In this document: piece by piece, positions 33,601-43,042 of the stretch | How the letters are laid out: every line of letters starts with the position of its first letter | How positions within the stretch are numbered: the stretch's first letter is position 1 | NCBI GenBank assembly: GCA_943371965.1 | Contig: CALRWV020000001.1 | Span: 186,001 to 250,000, forward strand | Direction of reading: 5' to 3' | DNA from: CALRWV02 sp943371965 | GTDB taxonomy: Bacteria > Bacteroidota > JABWAT01 | Length of the DNA: 64,000 nucleotides | The notes under the pieces: generated by a model | Databases searched by the model: none | Told to the model about the DNA's origin: nothing | Seen by the model: only the letters and a program-made list of their open reading frames with translations | Translations under genes and position numbers: made by a program

Positions 33601-35120
33601 GGAAATTATTTTTTATAAATGCAATATCGGGATTCGTCCAGTTTGCTTTGAACGGCATTCTAGTTTTCATAACAATACCTTATCTTATAAAATATTTGGG
33701 CGAAATAAAATTCGGAATTTATTCTTTAGTATTGGTTTCATCCAGTTTGAATTCAATATTTCTGTTAGGTCTCAACACATTTTTGGTTAAGTATCTTGCT
33801 GAAAATAAAAAAGTTAAACAATCGAATTATCATATAGTAACTACACTTATTACTTTATTATTAATTTCATCTTTTTTTGGAACTGTTTTTATTTTTTTTG
33901 AGGATTACATTCTTGTTACAATATTTGGAATTGATCAATCATATTTGTCACCCGAAATTATATTATTATATAGATGTGTAATCGTTTCAAATATGATTTT
34001 TCTTGTTGGTCAAACTTTTGGAGCCATCCTTGACTCTTTGGGGAAAATTTATATAAATAATTTGTTGCAATTTTTTCAGACTTTTATCCAGAATTCAGCT
34101 ATATTCTGGGTGGCATTTAATTCCTTGAGTTTAAATTATATTGGATATGGAATCCTTATTTCTATGTCATTTTGGTTTCTTTTTTCTGTTTTTTATTCAA
34201 TTTCTGAATGGCGGTTTTTTGAATTAAGTAATTATAAAACTTATTATAAAAAATGTGTTTCCGAACAGTTTAGTTTTTCCAAAAATATTGTAGTTAGTGG
34301 TATGCTCGGTTTTATATTTGAACCTATGACTAAAATACTGACTTCAAATTTTATAGGTGTAATTGAAGTAGGGTATTTGGAAATTATTTGGAAGATAAGA
34401 AATTTAGTTTGGGGAGCAGTTAATAAATTACTTTATCCTTTATTGCCGATTTTTGCTGAAATATCTGATCCAGAAAAACTTACCAAATCTCTAAGTAATT
34501 ACACATCAATTTTAATGATTGGGATTTTTCCGATAAATGTATTTATTCTAATTAGCTTAAATATTATAATCGAACTCTGGTTGGGACACTCAAGTATTAC
34601 ATTGGGTATTTCAGCTACAGTAATTCTATTTGCTAATTTGCTTGCGTTGATTTTTGTACCTGCATATTATTGTTTATTGACAAAAAATTTAACGAGAAAT
34701 ACAATGGTCTTGCAACTTATCAATGCCCTAACAATGTTGATATTTTTTTTCATAACAAATCAATTTATCGGTTTATACTCAATCTGTTTTGGAGTTCTGC
34801 TTGGACTTATATTTTCATCAATGAAAACTATTTTTTATATGAAACAATTTTTTAATGTAGATTTATTTATTGAAAACTATATTTTCCTGAAAAGTGCTGC
34901 CAAAATATTCGGATCGTCATTACTGCTAACAATTACTACATCAATGTTTTTCGAAAATTCTTTAGTCAGACTATTTATTTTATCTGTCGTTGTTCTTTTC
35001 ACTACAATATATTTTTACAGAAGTGATGAAATAATATATAAATACAAAGTTGAAATCCCCATTCATCCCTTAGGATTTTTTTATAAATGTTTTAATCAGA
35101 TATTTGTGAAAAAGAAATAG
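33597..35120 (+). CDS. wzx: Polysaccharide flippase (Wzx-like, MATE/MOP fold)
   Basis: 507-residue membrane protein with about 12-14 hydrophobic segments, of the oligosaccharide flippase (PST/MOP) family. It starts RKLFFINAISGFVQFALNGI and continues TIPYLIKYLGEIKFGIYSLV, the usual Wzx N-terminus with a conserved G-x-x-x-F/Y-G-I-Y. It moves undecaprenyl-linked repeat units across the inner membrane. Start TTG at 33597 overlaps the wzy stop (TTGA), so the two are coupled. AT-rich like the neighbouring glycosyltransferases. Confidence 0.85.
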   Translation: MRKLFFINAISGFVQFALNGILVFITIPYLIKYLGEIKFGIYSLVLVSSSLNSIFLLGLNTFLVKYLAENKKVKQSNYHIVTTLITLLLISSFFGTVFIFFEDYILVTIFGIDQSYLSPEIILLYRCVIVSNMIFLVGQTFGAILDSLGKIYINNLLQFFQTFIQNSAIFWVAFNSLSLNYIGYGILISMSFWFLFSVFYSISEWRFFELSNYKTYYKKCVSEQFSFSKNIVVSGMLGFIFEPMTKILTSNFIGVIEVGYLEIIWKIRNLVWGAVNKLLYPLLPIFAEISDPEKLTKSLSNYTSILMIGIFPINVFILISLNIIIELWLGHSSITLGISATVILFANLLALIFVPAYYCLLTKNLTRNTMVLQLINALTMLIFFFITNQFIGLYSICFGVLLGLIFSSMKTIFYMKQFFNVDLFIENYIFLKSAAKIFGSSLLLTITTSMFFENSLVRLFILSVVVLFTTIYFYRSDEIIYKYKVEIPIHPLGFFYKCFNQIFVKKK

Positions 35121-35163
35121 AAAATGACTTTTAATTATTTCACCAAAGATTAACAGGAAATTT

Positions 35164-36084
35164 ATGATAAAAAAAGTTATTAAACATATAAGACTAGGAT
35201 CTTTAAGTAAAGTCAGTATTCGTTGGTTTTATGATTGCATTAATAATATCATCCCAAATTTAAGAACAATTAACTGGTACTTGAAAAAAATGTTCAATGA
35301 CGAATCATTTGTATTTTCATTAGAAAACAACCTGAAAATAAATTTATACTTTGATAGTATTTTGTGTAAGACAATATATGTTATGCCGTTTGAACGGAAT
35401 GAACTTGGGTTTGTTGACAAATACCTAAAAGAAAACGATATATTTGTTGATGTAGGTGCAAATATTGGTTTGTTTAGCATAATTGCGGGTAAAAAAGTGG
35501 GGATCAATGGAAAAGTCTTTGGTTTTGAGCCAGTTGAAAAATCAAGTATCCGTTATAATAGTAATATGAAACTGAATCAAATAAATAATGCAAAGTGTTA
35601 TCAGATTGCACTCTCAGATTCAGAAGGTATAAATGAAATGAACATTTCAAAAGATGGATTTGATGCTTGGAATTCATTCGTAACACCTTCTATGGGAAAT
35701 AAATTTATAAGAAAAGAAGTGACTGTTTCGACAATAGACCAAATATTCAAAAATGAACATTTTCCTATTGGTATTACTCTTATGAAAATTGATGTTGAAG
35801 GTTGGGAATCAAAAGTTATTTCTGGGGGTAGCAAATTATTTAAATCAGAAAATGCTCCTGTTTTACTTGTCGAATTTACTGATAAAAACGCAAATTCTGC
35901 CGGTTTTAGTTGTGAAGAATTGTATAAGCAAATTTGTTCATTTGGATATTCCATTTATGAATACCGTTTCTCTAACAACCGTTTAATACCTGCATTGCCG
36001 TTGAAATATTATGAATACACCAATTTAATTTGTTGTAAAAATATTGAAGAAGTTGAAAAACGTTTGGTAAACCGTGAAAATTAG
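35164..36084 (+). CDS. FkbM family methyltransferase
   Basis: SAM-dependent methyltransferase of 306 residues, FkbM family. The SAM motif is FVDVGANIGLFSIIAG (about 98-113), followed by VFGFEPVEKSS, and later TLMKIDVEGWESKVISGG, a family hallmark. In polysaccharide loci these enzymes O-methylate a sugar. The start ATG at 35164 is 44 bases after wzx. Its end overlaps the next gene's GTG start by 11 bases. Confidence 0.88.
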   Translation: MIKKVIKHIRLGSLSKVSIRWFYDCINNIIPNLRTINWYLKKMFNDESFVFSLENNLKINLYFDSILCKTIYVMPFERNELGFVDKYLKENDIFVDVGANIGLFSIIAGKKVGINGKVFGFEPVEKSSIRYNSNMKLNQINNAKCYQIALSDSEGINEMNISKDGFDAWNSFVTPSMGNKFIRKEVTVSTIDQIFKNEHFPIGITLMKIDVEGWESKVISGGSKLFKSENAPVLLVEFTDKNANSAGFSCEELYKQICSFGYSIYEYRFSNNRLIPALPLKYYEYTNLICCKNIEEVEKRLVNREN

Positions 36085-36841
36085 TGTTATAACTCCAACT
36101 TTAAATCATGCTGAATTTATTGAAGACACAATAAAGTCAGTACTTGACCAACATTATTCTGAAATTGATTTTTTTGTTGTTGATGGGGGGTCAACAGACA
36201 AGACAATTGAAATTTTGGAGAAGTATAATATAAGGTATGTTTCGGAGAAGGATTTTGGTCAAACAAACGCAATAAATAAGGGTATTAATAATACACAAGG
36301 TGAAATAGTTTGTTGGTTAAATTCAGATGATTTATTTAATTCTGGAACCGTTAAAACTGTAGTAGATTATTTTGAGCAAAACAGTGATTGCATGATCTTA
36401 TATGGAGACATTGAATATATTGACAGATATGGCAACTTTATTCATAATATTGAAGGAGAAACACTGACTTTTCAATCATTATTAAATAGACCTGATATAG
36501 TTCGTCAACCAAGTACATTCTGGAGGAGATCATTACATAATGATATTGGTCTTTTGGATGAGAATTTTCATATAATAATGGATTTTGATTTTATATTTAG
36601 ATCAATCAAGAAGTATAAGCCTCATTATATTCCTGTTGTTCTTTCAAAATTTAGATATTTTGATTTAAACAAGACAAACACTTCTTACAAAAAACAGGTT
36701 TATGAATTTATTTTCTTTTTGAAGAAACATCACATTTTCCCTGGATTTTTATTTATGAAATTTTTGGTTGGACGATATTTGGATTCATTCAATAAGAATA
36801 ATCCATTGCGTAGATTTGGCAACCTTTTAAGAAAAAGATGA
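36074..36841 (+). CDS. Glycosyltransferase family 2
   Basis: GT-A fold transferase of 255 residues. It starts KISVITPTLNHAEFIEDTI, has the nucleotide-binding DFFVVDGGSTDKTIEIL and the metal-binding region CWLNSDDLF, and continues with a short C-terminal helical part (FIFFLKKHHIFPGFLFMKFL) that may associate with the membrane. It adds one sugar to the lipid-linked unit; the sugar is unknown. Start GTG at 36074 overlaps the FkbM gene by 11 bases and its stop overlaps the next ATG (ATGA). Confidence 0.88.
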   Translation: MKISVITPTLNHAEFIEDTIKSVLDQHYSEIDFFVVDGGSTDKTIEILEKYNIRYVSEKDFGQTNAINKGINNTQGEIVCWLNSDDLFNSGTVKTVVDYFEQNSDCMILYGDIEYIDRYGNFIHNIEGETLTFQSLLNRPDIVRQPSTFWRRSLHNDIGLLDENFHIIMDFDFIFRSIKKYKPHYIPVVLSKFRYFDLNKTNTSYKKQVYEFIFFLKKHHIFPGFLFMKFLVGRYLDSFNKNNPLRRFGNLLRKR

Positions 36842-38016
36842 AAAAAATTATCGTATTCAATCATGATATTAGTGTTACAGGATCAACTAAAAGTCTTAGT
36901 TTACTGATTGAATATCTGTCCAATCAGTATGAATTTATAGTGTATAATCCTGATTCTGAGCCAGTAATAAACTTTTTTGAAAACAAAGGAATTACTGTCA
37001 GAAAGTTAAAAATTCCATTTATAAAAGCAGGTGTATTGGATTTTCATTTTTCGAATTTTGAAATCTTGTCGATCAAAAGCATTTTGAAAAATATTTTTAA
37101 ATATATTGCTGGTACAATATTGTCAATTGTAATTATATTTAAAGAAAAGCCAGCAATAATAATCGCAAATGAATATGTTTATATACATTATTTATTCGGC
37201 GGTTTTTTATTTAGGAAAAAATGTTATTCCTATATCCGCAGTAAAGTTCTAAAAACGAAATCCGGATTTCCTTTGAAATTTCTATCGTATCATTTGAATC
37301 TGTACTGTGATAGAATTTTTGCTATTAGTGTTGAAGAAAAAGAACAATTCAATTTTAACAGCAAGTTATTCTCCAAAATTGACGTTGTTGGTGAATTGTT
37401 CCTTCTGCCGCCAAACAATCCTAAAATTAATTCTGAAAAAAATATCAGGACAATTATTAATGTTGGAGGAATTTCGAAAATAAAAGGAACGCTTCTTTTT
37501 ATTGAAGCAGCACAAAAACTATTAGCAAAATATAATGATATAGAATTTGTGATTTATGGACCAGAAAATAGCAGGAATTCAAATAGCAATCTTGAATATT
37601 ATGATTTATGCATGTCGAAGATTCATTTTAATTCAATAAATAATAGAATACGTTATGAAGGATTCTTAGACCCAATAGACAAAGCATTGAGTACCGCTTG
37701 GTTACTAGTCTCGACTTCAACAATAAGTCATTTTTCAAGACCTATCATTGAATCTTGGCGATTTGGTATACCTGTTGTTGCTTCTGACATTCAACATCAA
37801 AAGGATATGGTTGTTTCAGGAGGTTTATTATTTGAAAACAATTCAGTAGATGATCTTTCTGAGAAAATAGAATCTCTTATATTGTCTAAACAGCAATATG
37901 ATCTGTTGAAACAGCAATCATTTCAAAATTACAATCAATATTATAATTTGAGTATTAAGATAATGAATCGTTATAAAATTTATTTTAAAAATGAAAAATG
38001 TGAGTTGCCTAATTAA
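36838..38016 (+). CDS. Glycosyltransferase family 4
   Basis: GT-B fold transferase of 392 residues. The N-terminal domain starts KKIIVFNHDISVTGSTKSL. The C-terminal domain has INVGGISKIKGTLLFIEAAQ, FVIYGPENS and the family motif with FSRPIIESWRFGIPVVASD, where Glu replaces the first position of E-x7-E only loosely. Donor and acceptor are unknown. ATGA overlap with the gene before; 19 bases to the next. AT-rich. Confidence 0.82.
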   Translation: MKKIIVFNHDISVTGSTKSLSLLIEYLSNQYEFIVYNPDSEPVINFFENKGITVRKLKIPFIKAGVLDFHFSNFEILSIKSILKNIFKYIAGTILSIVIIFKEKPAIIIANEYVYIHYLFGGFLFRKKCYSYIRSKVLKTKSGFPLKFLSYHLNLYCDRIFAISVEEKEQFNFNSKLFSKIDVVGELFLLPPNNPKINSEKNIRTIINVGGISKIKGTLLFIEAAQKLLAKYNDIEFVIYGPENSRNSNSNLEYYDLCMSKIHFNSINNRIRYEGFLDPIDKALSTAWLLVSTSTISHFSRPIIESWRFGIPVVASDIQHQKDMVVSGGLLFENNSVDDLSEKIESLILSKQQYDLLKQQSFQNYNQYYNLSIKIMNRYKIYFKNEKCELPN

Positions 38017-38035
38017 TTTTCAATAGTGGTGTAAT

Positions 38036-39079
38036 GTGACTCTAAAAAAAGTTTTAATCATTGGTCCCCAATTTTACGGATATAACCAAAGCATAAATCA
38101 GGCTTTTAAGAAGTTAGGCTGGGATACTCACACAATTGAACATTATCCAACTTGTCCTCCGGGATTTGTAAATAAACTACTTTGCTTGGGAATGATTAAG
38201 ATTGGGGTTTATTACTTTGTCAGAAAATACGATGAGAAAGTTAACAAAATTGTTTTGGACTCTTATAGTGAATTCGAGCCTGTTTTGGTTTTAGTTGTTA
38301 GAGGGCACAAACTGTTCACTGAAACCATTGAAAAGATGAATACTGCAATTACCGTGCTTTGGATGCTAGACAGTATTTTTACTGATGAGCTTGGCTTTAA
38401 AACTCTTATCAACATAAAATTATTTAAATACAGATTTATGTTTGAGAAAACAGACGTTGATAGATTAAAACAGTTGGGAATTTCATCTTGGTTTTTGCCG
38501 GTAGGCTATGATGAGAATATTTATTTCCCAATAAATAACCAAGAAAAGAACATTGATATTTTAATGGCTGGAATTATATATCCAAAAAGAGAAAAAATAC
38601 TTAATCACATTTTAAAAGAATTTGGAAATTACCGTGTAGAGATTCATGGAGATTATTTGAGGTGGTCTTATCCTTATAGGTTTTTTAAATTTTATTTTTT
38701 GGGATATAATAGGTATTACAGCAACCGTGCAATTACACCCACTGAACTTAATAAATTATACTCTAGTTCAAAAATATCAATTAACATACACAACGATCAA
38801 TCAGTTTATGCCTGCAATCCAAGGTTTTTTGAGGCAATTGGTGCCGGGTCATTTCATATTTCAGACGAAAAACTTTTTATAAAAGATCAATTTGGTGAAT
38901 CAGTTGTTACCTATAATTCAATACAAGAATTAATTGAAAAAATAAAGTTCTATTTGGATAATGCAGAACTTCGGAGTCGGTATGCGATTGAAGGTCATTT
39001 AAAAGCAATAAGTCAGCATACATTTTACAGTAGGATTGCTGAAATGCTGTTAATTATTGAACATGAGGTTGGTAAATGA
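38036..39079 (+). CDS. CgeB-like glycosyltransferase family protein
   Basis: 347-residue protein of the CgeB/DUF3880-type glycosyltransferase group. It starts KKVLIIGPQFYGYNQSINQA and has HTIEHYPTCPPGF, FLPVGYDENIYFP, DILMAGIIYPKRE and the C-terminal signature INIHNDQSVYACNPRFFEAI then GAGSFHISDE. These are GT-B enzymes; in known cases they modify spore or surface glycans. Start GTG at 38036. ATGA overlap with the next gene. Confidence 0.75.
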   Translation: MTLKKVLIIGPQFYGYNQSINQAFKKLGWDTHTIEHYPTCPPGFVNKLLCLGMIKIGVYYFVRKYDEKVNKIVLDSYSEFEPVLVLVVRGHKLFTETIEKMNTAITVLWMLDSIFTDELGFKTLINIKLFKYRFMFEKTDVDRLKQLGISSWFLPVGYDENIYFPINNQEKNIDILMAGIIYPKREKILNHILKEFGNYRVEIHGDYLRWSYPYRFFKFYFLGYNRYYSNRAITPTELNKLYSSSKISINIHNDQSVYACNPRFFEAIGAGSFHISDEKLFIKDQFGESVVTYNSIQELIEKIKFYLDNAELRSRYAIEGHLKAISQHTFYSRIAEMLLIIEHEVGK

Positions 39080-40209
39080 AAAAAATAAATATATTGCATG
39101 TAGTTGCATCCAACAAGTATAGTGGTGCTGAGAAAGTAGTTGAACAAATATGTATGAATATCAATCAAGAAATTTTTAATGTTATAGTTATTTGCAATGG
39201 AGGGGATTTATTAAACAAATTCAAAAAGAACAATTTGGAAGTTCATGAAATTAATGTCAGTAATTATTTTATTTCCAATTTAATAAACTTCAAAAAACTG
39301 GTAATAAAGAATCAAATAGATATTGTTCACGCTCATGATAACCGCGCTTCATTGTTTTCACTGTTATGTAAAAATATCTTTGGGCTAAATTATAAAATAA
39401 TCTCACATATCCAAATCACATATAATTGGTTGACAGGAATTAATTTATTTAAACTAATTGATAGAATAACGAGAAACAGATATTCCATAAACATTCTATG
39501 TGGCAAATATCTGTATGATTATTATATCAAGTATGGAAAATATATTGACCGTAATAAAATAGTTGTTCTCCCAAATTCAATTGAAATTCAATTGAACTCA
39601 TTCTCAGATAATTATGATATTAGGAAAAGTTTTAAGATTAATGAATCAGATACAATAATTGGATTCGTAGGAAGATTGCATAAAAATAAAGGACTTTTAC
39701 CTTTTTTTTCAGAATTACCATTATATGATGATATTATGGTAAATTCCAAAATATTAATTGTTGGCTCGGGAGATGAAGAAATTAAATTAAAAAAAATCAT
39801 TAATTCGATTAAACAAGGGGACAAAATTATTTTTGTGGGTTATGAAGAAAATCCGATTAAACTAATAAATCAATTTGATATCCTTATACTCCCTTCAATT
39901 ATTGAAGGGTTGCCACTGGTAATTCTGGAAGCAATGTCATTAAGTAAATGTGTAGTGGCATTTAATGTGGGGTCAATTTCTGAAATAATTGATGATGGAC
40001 AAAATGGTTATATTATTGAACCAGGTAATTATTCTCTTTTTTTTGAACGTATTATTGAATTGACAAAGGATAAAGACAAAGCTAGATTAATGGGCAAAAG
40101 AGCTTTTGAAAAAGTTAAAAATAATTACAATCTGGTTAATTATATAACGAACATTGAAAAACTGTACACCAGTTTATCTGAAAAACACAAAAACATTCAA
40201 TTCAATTAA
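39076..40209 (+). CDS. Glycosyltransferase family 4
   Basis: GT-B transferase of 377 residues. N-terminal KKINILHVVASNKYSGAEKV with the Gly-Ala loop, then IVHAHDNRASLFSLL. C-terminal domain GFVGRLHKNKGLLPF, ILIVGSGDEEIKL and the donor-binding motif LPSIIEGLPLVILEAMSLS (E-x7-E), then VVAFNVGSISEII. The sugar is unknown. ATGA overlap with the preceding gene; 20 bases to the next. Confidence 0.88.
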   Translation: MKKINILHVVASNKYSGAEKVVEQICMNINQEIFNVIVICNGGDLLNKFKKNNLEVHEINVSNYFISNLINFKKLVIKNQIDIVHAHDNRASLFSLLCKNIFGLNYKIISHIQITYNWLTGINLFKLIDRITRNRYSINILCGKYLYDYYIKYGKYIDRNKIVVLPNSIEIQLNSFSDNYDIRKSFKINESDTIIGFVGRLHKNKGLLPFFSELPLYDDIMVNSKILIVGSGDEEIKLKKIINSIKQGDKIIFVGYEENPIKLINQFDILILPSIIEGLPLVILEAMSLSKCVVAFNVGSISEIIDDGQNGYIIEPGNYSLFFERIIELTKDKDKARLMGKRAFEKVKNNYNLVNYITNIEKLYTSLSEKHKNIQFN

Positions 40210-40229
40210 TATAGATTATTATTTAAAAT

Positions 40230-41330
40230 ATGGACTCAAAGGTTCTATGTTTAATTACCAATTCAGATTTAGGTGGTGCTCAACAACATCTTCTGTTATT
40301 AGTAGAATATTATAAAATTAAAGGTTGTAAAGTTAAAGTAATAAGCGGAGAATATGGTCCTCTGGTTGAACAATTTGGAAAAAAAAATATTGAAGTAAAG
40401 GTTATTTCATTTGGAAGGTCTATATCTGTATTCAGAGATTTGTTTTATTTTATTAAGCTTACATATGAAATATGGGGTTACAATCCTGACTTTATACATT
40501 CACATTCTTCAAAAGCGGGAGTATTAGCTAGATTTGCATCAGTCTTGCTGGCAAAAAGAAATATATTTACAGTTCATGGATGGTCGTTCACACCAGGTGT
40601 GCCAACTTATCAGAGAATCTTGGGTATTTTAACTGAAACTTTGTTGGCACCTGCTACAACTGGAATTATTTGTGTTAGCAATTATGATTATATGAATGCC
40701 ATTCATTTAGGGATTCCGAATCTTACATCAGTTTCCGTAATTCATAATTCTGTTCCAGATAAATTTACCCATATTAAGAAATTAAAGAAAAATGGTGAGT
40801 TTACCATTGTAATGGTTGCAAGGTTTGCCAAACCTAAACGTCAAGATTTATTGTTGGATTTCCTCAAAAAGAACAACAAATTAAATTGTATTTTTGTTGG
40901 TAGTGGACCAAATAAATCCAAAATTGAAAATAGAGTTTCAGCCGAAAACATGAATAACAGAGTTTTCTTTATTGGTGAGACAACTGATGTTTATAAATAT
41001 TACAACAAAAGCGATTTAAATATTCTTTTATCAGATTATGAAGCTTTCCCGATGACAATTGTTGAATCGATAATGCTTGGAATTCCAACAATTGCGTCTG
41101 ATGTTGGTGGAATTAAAGAGATAATCTCGAATAATAAAAATGGTTTTATAATAGAAACTGAACAAGTCATAGAGAACTTAAGTAAGATTTTCGCAGACTT
41201 GGAGTTGAAACCTTTTCTATACGGGAATATAAGTAACAGTGCTAGAATCAGTTACCTTGAAAATTTTACTGTAGAAATTTGGCACGAAAAATTAAATGAA
41301 TTTATCAGCAAGACAGTTGAATTAAATTAA
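40230..41330 (+). CDS. Glycosyltransferase family 4
   Basis: GT-B transferase of 366 residues. N-terminal LCLITNSDLGGAQQHLLLLV, then FIHSHSSKAGVLARFAS and FTVHGWSFTPG. C-terminal VARFAKPKRQDLLLDFL, FVGSGPNKSKI and LLSDYEAFPMTIVESIMLG (E-x7-E), then IASDVGGIKEII. It probably acts early in repeat-unit assembly, since it lies next to the initiating transferase (1-base gap), but that is only positional inference. It is the last gene of the AT-rich core. Confidence 0.88.
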   Translation: MDSKVLCLITNSDLGGAQQHLLLLVEYYKIKGCKVKVISGEYGPLVEQFGKKNIEVKVISFGRSISVFRDLFYFIKLTYEIWGYNPDFIHSHSSKAGVLARFASVLLAKRNIFTVHGWSFTPGVPTYQRILGILTETLLAPATTGIICVSNYDYMNAIHLGIPNLTSVSVIHNSVPDKFTHIKKLKKNGEFTIVMVARFAKPKRQDLLLDFLKKNNKLNCIFVGSGPNKSKIENRVSAENMNNRVFFIGETTDVYKYYNKSDLNILLSDYEAFPMTIVESIMLGIPTIASDVGGIKEIISNNKNGFIIETEQVIENLSKIFADLELKPFLYGNISNSARISYLENFTVEIWHEKLNEFISKTVELN

Positions 41331-41331
41331 A

Positions 41332-42720
41332 ATGAAAATTCCACGTTTCATCCTCTTTATTGTGCTCATAACTGATGCAATTGCCTTTAATCTGGCTTGG
41401 TGGCTTTATTATTGGGTTCGGTCTGCTACTTCACCTGATTTTATACTCAAACCGGAATTGCTTTGGCTCCCGACTCTTGTAATGACGTTTTATTGGATTC
41501 TGCTTTTCTTTATCTCAGGTTTATATCAGGTTCGGATGATTGTTTCCCGTTTTGATGAATTTATACAAATCATAAAAACAACTTTTGTCGGTGCATTAAT
41601 TGTTAGCTTCCTTATTTTTTTAGATGAATCAAGAATTTCAGCTATTACTGATGTCAGGTTGGTCATTTTTCTTTATTGGGCAATTTTGACTTCTTTGGTT
41701 GTCGTGTTCAGATTATCGATCAGAACTATTCAAAGAAAACTTTTGATTGCAGGGATTTTGGCCAGAAGAACAGTAATTGTTGGCAGCGGTAAGAAAGCGA
41801 TAAAGGCGTCAGAAAATATTTTGAAATATCCGGCATTGGGATTCAGGTTTTTGGGATTTATCCGTTCAAGTGAACCTGTTGAAAAACTTGATCCATTATT
41901 GGGAAATATTGCTTTTCTTAAATCACTGGTTCAAAAAAATGAAGTTGACGAAATTATCATCGCACCTGAATCAAATGATCCAACATTGGTGGTTGATGTT
42001 CTTACATTGGCTAACCCTCCAAAAGTTAGTGTGAAAATCATTCCTGATCTATATGATGTCATCAGCGGACAAGCAAGAACCAACCAGATTTACGGTTTTC
42101 CTCTGATTGATTTGAATCCTCATTATTTTACGCCACTTGAAAAATTTTTAAAACGTTCATTTGATGTGTTTATATCAATCCTTTTGTTATTTTTGACTTT
42201 GCCGATCACACTGATAACTGCGGCTGTAATAAAACTTGAATCAAAGGGACCAATTTTTTTCAAACAGGAACGCGTCGGTAAGGATGGAGTACAATTTTTT
42301 ATGTACAAATTCCGTTCGATGGTACAAAATGCTGAACAAGTAACGGGGCCAACTTGGGCGCAAAAAGGAGATCCTCGGATTACAGCAGTTGGTCGGTTTA
42401 TCAGAAAATACAGGATCGATGAAATTCCACAATTCATCAATGTTCTTAAAGGTGAAATGGCTGCAATTGGGCCAAGGCCGGAACGGCAATTCTTTATTGA
42501 TAAATTGAAAAATGAAGTTCCATTTTATGAACGGAGACTTAGAGTAAAACCTGGTATAACCGGTTTGGCTCAAGTAAAGCATAAATACGATACATCAATT
42601 GATGATGTTTACGAGAAAGTGAAATATGATTTATATTATATCGAAAACATGAGTTTTAGAATGGATGTCACCATACTTTTCCATACTGTATTTACATTGC
42701 TGGGTGGAAAAGGGCAGTAG
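41332..42720 (+). CDS. Undecaprenyl-phosphate sugar-1-phosphate transferase (WcaJ/WbaP type)
   Basis: Initiating polyprenyl-phosphate hexose-1-phosphate transferase, 462 residues. Four N-terminal membrane helices (about 5-130) are followed by a Rossmann-like CoA_binding_3 domain (RRTVIVGSGKKAIKASENI, DEIIIAPESNDP) and a re-entrant helix. The catalytic domain starts KRSFDVFISILLLFLTLPI and continues with KSMVQ-type FRSMVQNAEQVTG, RKYRIDEIPQFINVLKGEM, IGPRPE and VKPGITGLAQV. It loads the first sugar phosphate on undecaprenyl phosphate, starting the Wzx/Wzy pathway. Base composition returns to the genome-like level at this gene. Confidence 0.93.
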   Translation: MKIPRFILFIVLITDAIAFNLAWWLYYWVRSATSPDFILKPELLWLPTLVMTFYWILLFFISGLYQVRMIVSRFDEFIQIIKTTFVGALIVSFLIFLDESRISAITDVRLVIFLYWAILTSLVVVFRLSIRTIQRKLLIAGILARRTVIVGSGKKAIKASENILKYPALGFRFLGFIRSSEPVEKLDPLLGNIAFLKSLVQKNEVDEIIIAPESNDPTLVVDVLTLANPPKVSVKIIPDLYDVISGQARTNQIYGFPLIDLNPHYFTPLEKFLKRSFDVFISILLLFLTLPITLITAAVIKLESKGPIFFKQERVGKDGVQFFMYKFRSMVQNAEQVTGPTWAQKGDPRITAVGRFIRKYRIDEIPQFINVLKGEMAAIGPRPERQFFIDKLKNEVPFYERRLRVKPGITGLAQVKHKYDTSIDDVYEKVKYDLYYIENMSFRMDVTILFHTVFTLLGGKGQ

Positions 42721-42722
42721 CA

Positions 42723-42911
42723 GAATTAGGAATTAGGAATTAGGAATTAGGAATTAGGAATTAGGAATTAGGAATTAGGAATTAGGAATTAGGAATTATG
42801 AATTAGGAATTAGGAATTAGGAATTAGGAATTAGGAATTAGGAATTAGGAATTAGGAATTAGGAATTAGGAATTAGGAATTAGGAATTAGGAATTAGGAA
42901 TTAGGAATTAG
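42723..42911. repeat. 27-copy GAATTAG heptanucleotide tandem repeat
   Basis: Exactly 27 head-to-tail copies of GAATTAG. The only variant is copy 11 (42793-42799), which reads GAATTAT. It starts 2 bases after the stop of the WcaJ-type gene. The array is intergenic, in a 322-base gap before the aminotransferase gene. The rest of the gap (42912-43042) is AT-rich with ATTCATAATTCTTCATTG-like low-complexity sequence and no gene. Confidence 0.97.
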
Positions 42912-43042
42912 GATAAAATTGAGAGAAATAAATATACAACAGAATTTAATATTAAAAAATTCCAAACAATAATTCATAATTCTTCATTGTTAATTATTCA
43001 TTATCAGGTTGTCTAACAACTTAAAACAAGAGAAAGTATTTT

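Noticed and set aside
42723..42911. Possible CRISPR array
   Set aside because: The units are 7 bases, adjacent and without spacers; it is a simple tandem repeat.
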